In this document: in pieces, positions 59,527 through 64,000 of the stretch
Position numbering within the stretch: the stretch's first letter is position 1
Layout of the letters: each line of letters begins with the position of its first letter
Assembly (NCBI RefSeq): GCF_003316695.1
Contig: NZ_PDKB01000006.1
Span: forward strand, 1 to 64,000
DNA: 64,000 nt
Reading direction: 5' to 3'
Source: Aliarcobacter vitoriensis
GTDB lineage: Bacteria > Campylobacterota > Campylobacteria > Campylobacterales > Arcobacteraceae
Notes under the pieces: model-generated
Seen by the model: only the letters and a program-made list of their open reading frames with translations
Databases searched by the model: none
What the model was told of the DNA's origin: nothing
Position numbers and translations under genes: made by a program

Positions 59527-60510
59527 ATGAAAAAAATGCTATTTACATTAATTTTTGCTATTTGTTATGCAAATAATACAGAACTTCTTGAAAAAGCTCA
59601 AGAACTTGAGGAAGCAAAAGATTATAAAGGTGCTATGCTAATCTATAAGCAAATTGCAAAAGAAAATAGTCAAAAAGTTTTGGAAAAGAATATCTTAGAA
59701 ACTAATAATTTAGAAAATTTCAAAAAAGAGATTTTTGTAGAAAATATAGATAAAACAGAAGACCAAGAAACAAATGATAATTTAGAACAATTAGTTACCA
59801 AAGATTTTGGAATTTATCCATATAAAAAGAATTATTTTTTACCAGCAACTTATACTTTTAACGATATTAATGGAAGAGATAAATTTGAAACTTCTTTTCA
59901 AATAAGTTTAGAAAAACCTATTTCGCATAATTTCTTTGGATTTGGAGAAATTTTTAGTTTAGCCTATACTCAAAAATCTTTTTGGCAGACAGCAGAAGAT
60001 TCCGCTCCATTTAGAGAATCAAATTATGAACCAGAATTTTTTGTTCAAGTTCCAATTAATAACAAATATTTAAAGTTATCTAAACTTTCAATTATGCACT
60101 CTTCAAATGGCAAAAGTGGAGATGAATCTCGTTCATTAAATAGAATATATCTTCAAAATATTTTACAGTTTGGGAATATTTTTATAACACCAAGAATTTG
60201 GTATAGAATCCCAGAAAATTCAAAAAATGATGATAACAAAGACTTTTATAAATATTATGGTTATGGTGATTTAAATATTCTATACGCTCATAAAAAACAC
60301 ACTTTTGAGTTGCTTTTAAGAGATAATTTAAGATTTGATAGTTCAAATAAAGGTGCAGTTGAATTTAATTGGAGCTTTCCTTTACCAGAATTTATTGCTT
60401 CAAAGAATACTTTTGGTATTTTCCAAGTATTTCATGGATATGGACAAAGTTTAATGGATTACGATAGAGAAGTTACGAATATTGGTTTAGGTTTAGTATT
60501 TTCAAGGTAA
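59527..60510 (+). CDS. pldA: Outer-membrane phospholipase A
   Basis: A signal peptide (MKKMLFTLIFAICYA) is followed by a helical, acidic region (about 20-95) and then the OMPLA beta barrel. Motifs include YTQKSFWQ, SAPFRESNYEPEFFVQ and the catalytic segment MHSSNGKSGDESRSLNR (near 197-213), which holds the His and Ser of the active site and the downstream Asn. It hydrolyses outer-membrane phospholipids. The roughly 75-residue N-terminal extension before the barrel is long compared with E. coli PldA but common in this phylum. Confidence 0.93.
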   Translation: MKKMLFTLIFAICYANNTELLEKAQELEEAKDYKGAMLIYKQIAKENSQKVLEKNILETNNLENFKKEIFVENIDKTEDQETNDNLEQLVTKDFGIYPYKKNYFLPATYTFNDINGRDKFETSFQISLEKPISHNFFGFGEIFSLAYTQKSFWQTAEDSAPFRESNYEPEFFVQVPINNKYLKLSKLSIMHSSNGKSGDESRSLNRIYLQNILQFGNIFITPRIWYRIPENSKNDDNKDFYKYYGYGDLNILYAHKKHTFELLLRDNLRFDSSNKGAVEFNWSFPLPEFIASKNTFGIFQVFHGYGQSLMDYDREVTNIGLGLVFSR

Positions 60511-60521
60511 TTAAACCCTAA

Positions 60522-60554
60522 TTTTAAGTAAAACAAAACTTGTTTTACTTAAAA
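60522..60554. terminator. Bidirectional terminator between pldA and guaB
   Basis: TTTTAAGTAAAACAA (60522-60536) and TTGTTTTACTTAAAA (60540-60554) form a perfect 15-bp stem with a 3-nt loop (AAC). Each strand ends in an A/T run. It serves both convergent genes. Confidence 0.85.
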
Positions 60555-60557
60555 ATT

Positions 60558-62012
<1,455 letters not shown>

Positions 62013-62021
62013 CTATTTTAT

Positions 62022-63380
62022 TTATTTAGTATAATTTACAGCTTTTTCCATAGATAAAGCACCATCAAATAAAGTTTGTTCTTCAAAACTATTAGCTATT
62101 AATTGTAATCCTATTGGTAAATTTTCTTTATCTTTTGCAACAGGTAAGCTAATAGCTGGTAATCCAGCAAGATTTATAGCTATTGTATATAAATCAGTTA
62201 AATACATATCTAAAGCTGAACTATAAGCTCCAAATTTTGGAGCAGTTGTTGGAGCAACAGGAGATAAAATCAAATCTGCACTTTCAAATATCTTATCAAA
62301 CTCAGATTTTATAAGACTTCTAATCTTTTGTGCTTTTATATAATAAGCATCATAATACCCTGAACTTAATACAAATGATCCAACCATAATTCTTTTTTGT
62401 ACTTCATATCCAAAACCTTGAGATTTTGTTTCTACATACATATCTTTTAGTCCAGTATCACCTTTTCTAGTTCCAAATCGAACTCCATCAAATCTAGCTA
62501 AATTTGCACTAGCTTCTGCACTTGCAATAATATAATATGTTGAAATAATTTTATTTGTATCTATCATATTTGTGTGAATAATTTTATGCCCTTGCTCTTC
62601 TAAAAGTTTAACTGTTTTATTAAAAGCATTTTTTATATCATCATTTGCTTGTTCAACAAAATTATCAATTACAGCTATTGTAAATTTTTTATTTGAATCT
62701 AATTTTGGAGTAACTTTTTCATAAGATATATTTGCACTTGTAGAATCTTTTTCATCATATCCAGCAATAATATCATATAAGATTGCTGCATCTTCAACAT
62801 TTTGAGTTATTGGACCACATTGATCTAAAGATGAAGAGTATGCAACTATTCCATATCTTGAAACTCTTCCATAAGTTGGCTTCATACCAACACAACCACA
62901 ATAAGCAGCTGGTTGTCTAATACTTCCACCAGTATCAGTACCTAATGCAGCAATAGCCAATCCACCAGAAACAGCAGCAGCACTTCCTCCACTACTTCCT
63001 CCTGGGATTCTTGAGTTATCAATAGGATTTAAAGTTTTTCCATGACAAGAACTTTCTGTTGAACTTCCCATTGCAAATTCATCCATATTTGTAAATCCAA
63101 ATGGACTTAATCCAGCATTTTTTAATTTTTCAATCACTGTAGCATTATATGGAGCAATGTAATTTTTTAAAATATTACTTGAACACGTTAGCTCCCAATC
63201 TTTAACATTTATATTATTTTTAATTGCTATTGGAATACCTGAACCACTTTTATTAATATCTTTATTCTCTAATTGCTCAACATAAGCACCTATATTACTA
63301 TTTTTGATTTTTGAAGCTAAATCTTCTCTTAATTTTTCTATTTCATCACTTTGTAAACTTAGTGCTTCTTTCAATGTCAT
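62022..63380 (-). CDS. gatA: Glutamyl-tRNA(Gln)/aspartyl-tRNA(Asn) amidotransferase subunit A
   Basis: This 452-residue amidase has the Ser-cisSer-Lys triad: Lys in IPIAIKNNINVKD (near 50-62) and the serines in IPGGSSGGSAAAVSGG and GTDTGGSIRQPAAYCG. It releases ammonia from glutamine for transamidation of mischarged tRNA. gatB and gatC are not in the window. It starts behind AGGAGA at 63380. Confidence 0.97.
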   Translation of the reverse strand: MTLKEALSLQSDEIEKLREDLASKIKNSNIGAYVEQLENKDINKSGSGIPIAIKNNINVKDWELTCSSNILKNYIAPYNATVIEKLKNAGLSPFGFTNMDEFAMGSSTESSCHGKTLNPIDNSRIPGGSSGGSAAAVSGGLAIAALGTDTGGSIRQPAAYCGCVGMKPTYGRVSRYGIVAYSSSLDQCGPITQNVEDAAILYDIIAGYDEKDSTSANISYEKVTPKLDSNKKFTIAVIDNFVEQANDDIKNAFNKTVKLLEEQGHKIIHTNMIDTNKIISTYYIIASAEASANLARFDGVRFGTRKGDTGLKDMYVETKSQGFGYEVQKRIMVGSFVLSSGYYDAYYIKAQKIRSLIKSEFDKIFESADLILSPVAPTTAPKFGAYSSALDMYLTDLYTIAINLAGLPAISLPVAKDKENLPIGLQLIANSFEEQTLFDGALSMEKAVNYTK

Positions 63381-63490
63381 ATATTAGTTCTCCTATGGTT
63401 TTTAGGTGTAGTAAACGGCTGATTATATCAAATAATGTATAAAAAAAAGGTAAATAAAAATTTTTAGGATAATTTGAAAATTTATGAATA

Positions 63491-63517
63491 AAAAAAGGGA
63501 TAGAAAACCTACCCCTT
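63491..63517 (-). terminator. Rho-independent terminator of the rpoA-rplQ operon
   Basis: On the minus strand AAGGGGTAG and CTATCCCTT pair over 9 bp with one G-U pair around the loop GTTTT, followed directly by six T. It lies 22 bp after the rplQ stop. Confidence 0.88.
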
Positions 63518-63539
63518 AAAAGAAATATATTTTTATATA

Positions 63540-63890
63540 TTAGATAAAAGAGATAAATGCCATAGCAGTTGCATCACCTTTTCTAATTCTAGTTTTAATT
63601 ATAGAAGTATATCCACCATTTCTACCTACGTATTTTGGTGCAATTTCATTAATTAATTTTTTTGTAGCTTCTTTTGATTGTAACTCTGCAAATACATATC
63701 TGTGTGTATTTAAATCTGCATTTCTTGCAGTAGTTACTAATTTTTCAATATATCTTTTTAATTCTTTTGCTTTTGGAACAGTTGTTTCGATTTTCTCTCT
63801 TTCAATAATAGCAATTGCTAAATTCTTTAACAATGCTTTTCTATGAGCAGAAGTTCTATTTAACTTTCTATATCCGTGCTTATGTCTCAT
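63540..63890 (-). CDS. rplQ: 50S ribosomal protein L17 (bL17)
   Basis: This 116-residue protein starts [20 protein letters not shown], the unmistakable bL17 N-terminus, and has [30 protein letters not shown] at the end. It is the last gene of the rpoA operon and is followed by a terminator. Confidence 0.98.
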   Translation of the reverse strand: MRHKHGYRKLNRTSAHRKALLKNLAIAIIEREKIETTVPKAKELKRYIEKLVTTARNADLNTHRYVFAELQSKEATKKLINEIAPKYVGRNGGYTSIIKTRIRKGDATAMAFISFI

Positions 63891-63904
63891 ATTAAACCCT
63901 TATT

Positions 63905-64000
63905 TTATGCTTTTAGTTGCTCTAATTTTCTTCTTAAAGAAGATGCAACATTCTCTGGAAGTGTATTTTCTACTGGATATCCTAATGATTCAAGCTTATC
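63905..64000 (-). CDS. rpoA: RNA polymerase alpha subunit, C-terminal end (partial)
   Basis: Only the last 31 codons and the stop lie in the window. They read DKLESLGYPVENTLPENVAS...RRKLEQLKA, the end of the alpha C-terminal domain. The gene continues beyond the right edge. It is 14 bp upstream of rplQ, as in the conserved ribosomal-protein operon. Confidence 0.93.
   Translation of the reverse strand, partial: DKLESLGYPVENTLPENVASSLRRKLEQLKA

Overview
The window is strongly AT-rich and matches Campylobacterota, most likely the family Arcobacteraceae (Arcobacter/Aliarcobacter). The evidence is gene content and family-specific arrangement: an oorDABC 2-oxoglutarate oxidoreductase operon, a cbpA-hspR heat-shock pair, an M23 peptidase overlapping a bactofilin gene (the csd1-ccmA arrangement of helical epsilonproteobacteria), Helicobacter/Wolinella-type hydABCDE hydrogenase operons, and rpoA-rplQ. 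The genus is an inference from these; no 16S gene or intact tRNA is present.

Positions 1 to about 10639 are the right end of a genomic island. It ends at a duplicated tRNA 3' fragment (10612-10639) next to a tyrosine integrase (9377-10465). The island carries the tail of a gene ending in a 9-bp tandem repeat that encodes (Glu-Asn-Lys)n, a small membrane protein, a DUF262 / AAA-ATPase (DUF3696) / unknown trio facing a solitary DndC-like sulfurtransferase (a candidate defence locus), a Phd/RelE toxin-antitoxin pair, and an IS remnant that appears split by two foreign-looking genes, one encoding a PD-(D/E)XK nuclease-like protein, separated by an attC-like hairpin.

Positions 10640-36918 are a nearly continuous minus-strand supercluster for hydrogen oxidation: two tandem hydABCDE operons (membrane-bound uptake [NiFe] hydrogenases with cytochrome b, protease and HydE), then hypF, hypBCD, hypEA and a nikKMLQO nickel ECF-type importer. 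Nickel uptake, cofactor assembly, proteolytic maturation and two enzyme copies therefore sit together. A block of mazG-like, dehydrogenase, Bro-N and McrBC genes is wedged between hypD and hypE. A zinc-ribbon/HTH gene (22425-23060) is the only plus-strand gene in this stretch. A 20-bp motif recurs upstream of hydA2, between hypB and this gene, and upstream of nikK, suggesting a local regulon. The small subunit of the second hydrogenase has Asn in place of one proximal-cluster Cys.

Positions 37144-64000 are mostly housekeeping and signalling: a FAD oxidoreductase, a CheY-like/CheC/histidine-kinase trio, cbpA-hspR with a HAIR-like operator, a DUF475 membrane protein, an unannotated 25-residue membrane peptide beside an XRE regulator with a striking operator pair, an ABC-F ATPase, envelope shape genes, a diguanylate cyclase, trpC and trpF, oorDABC, rpe, phospholipase A, guaB, gatA, rplQ and the end of rpoA. 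Several convergent gene pairs share clear bidirectional terminators.
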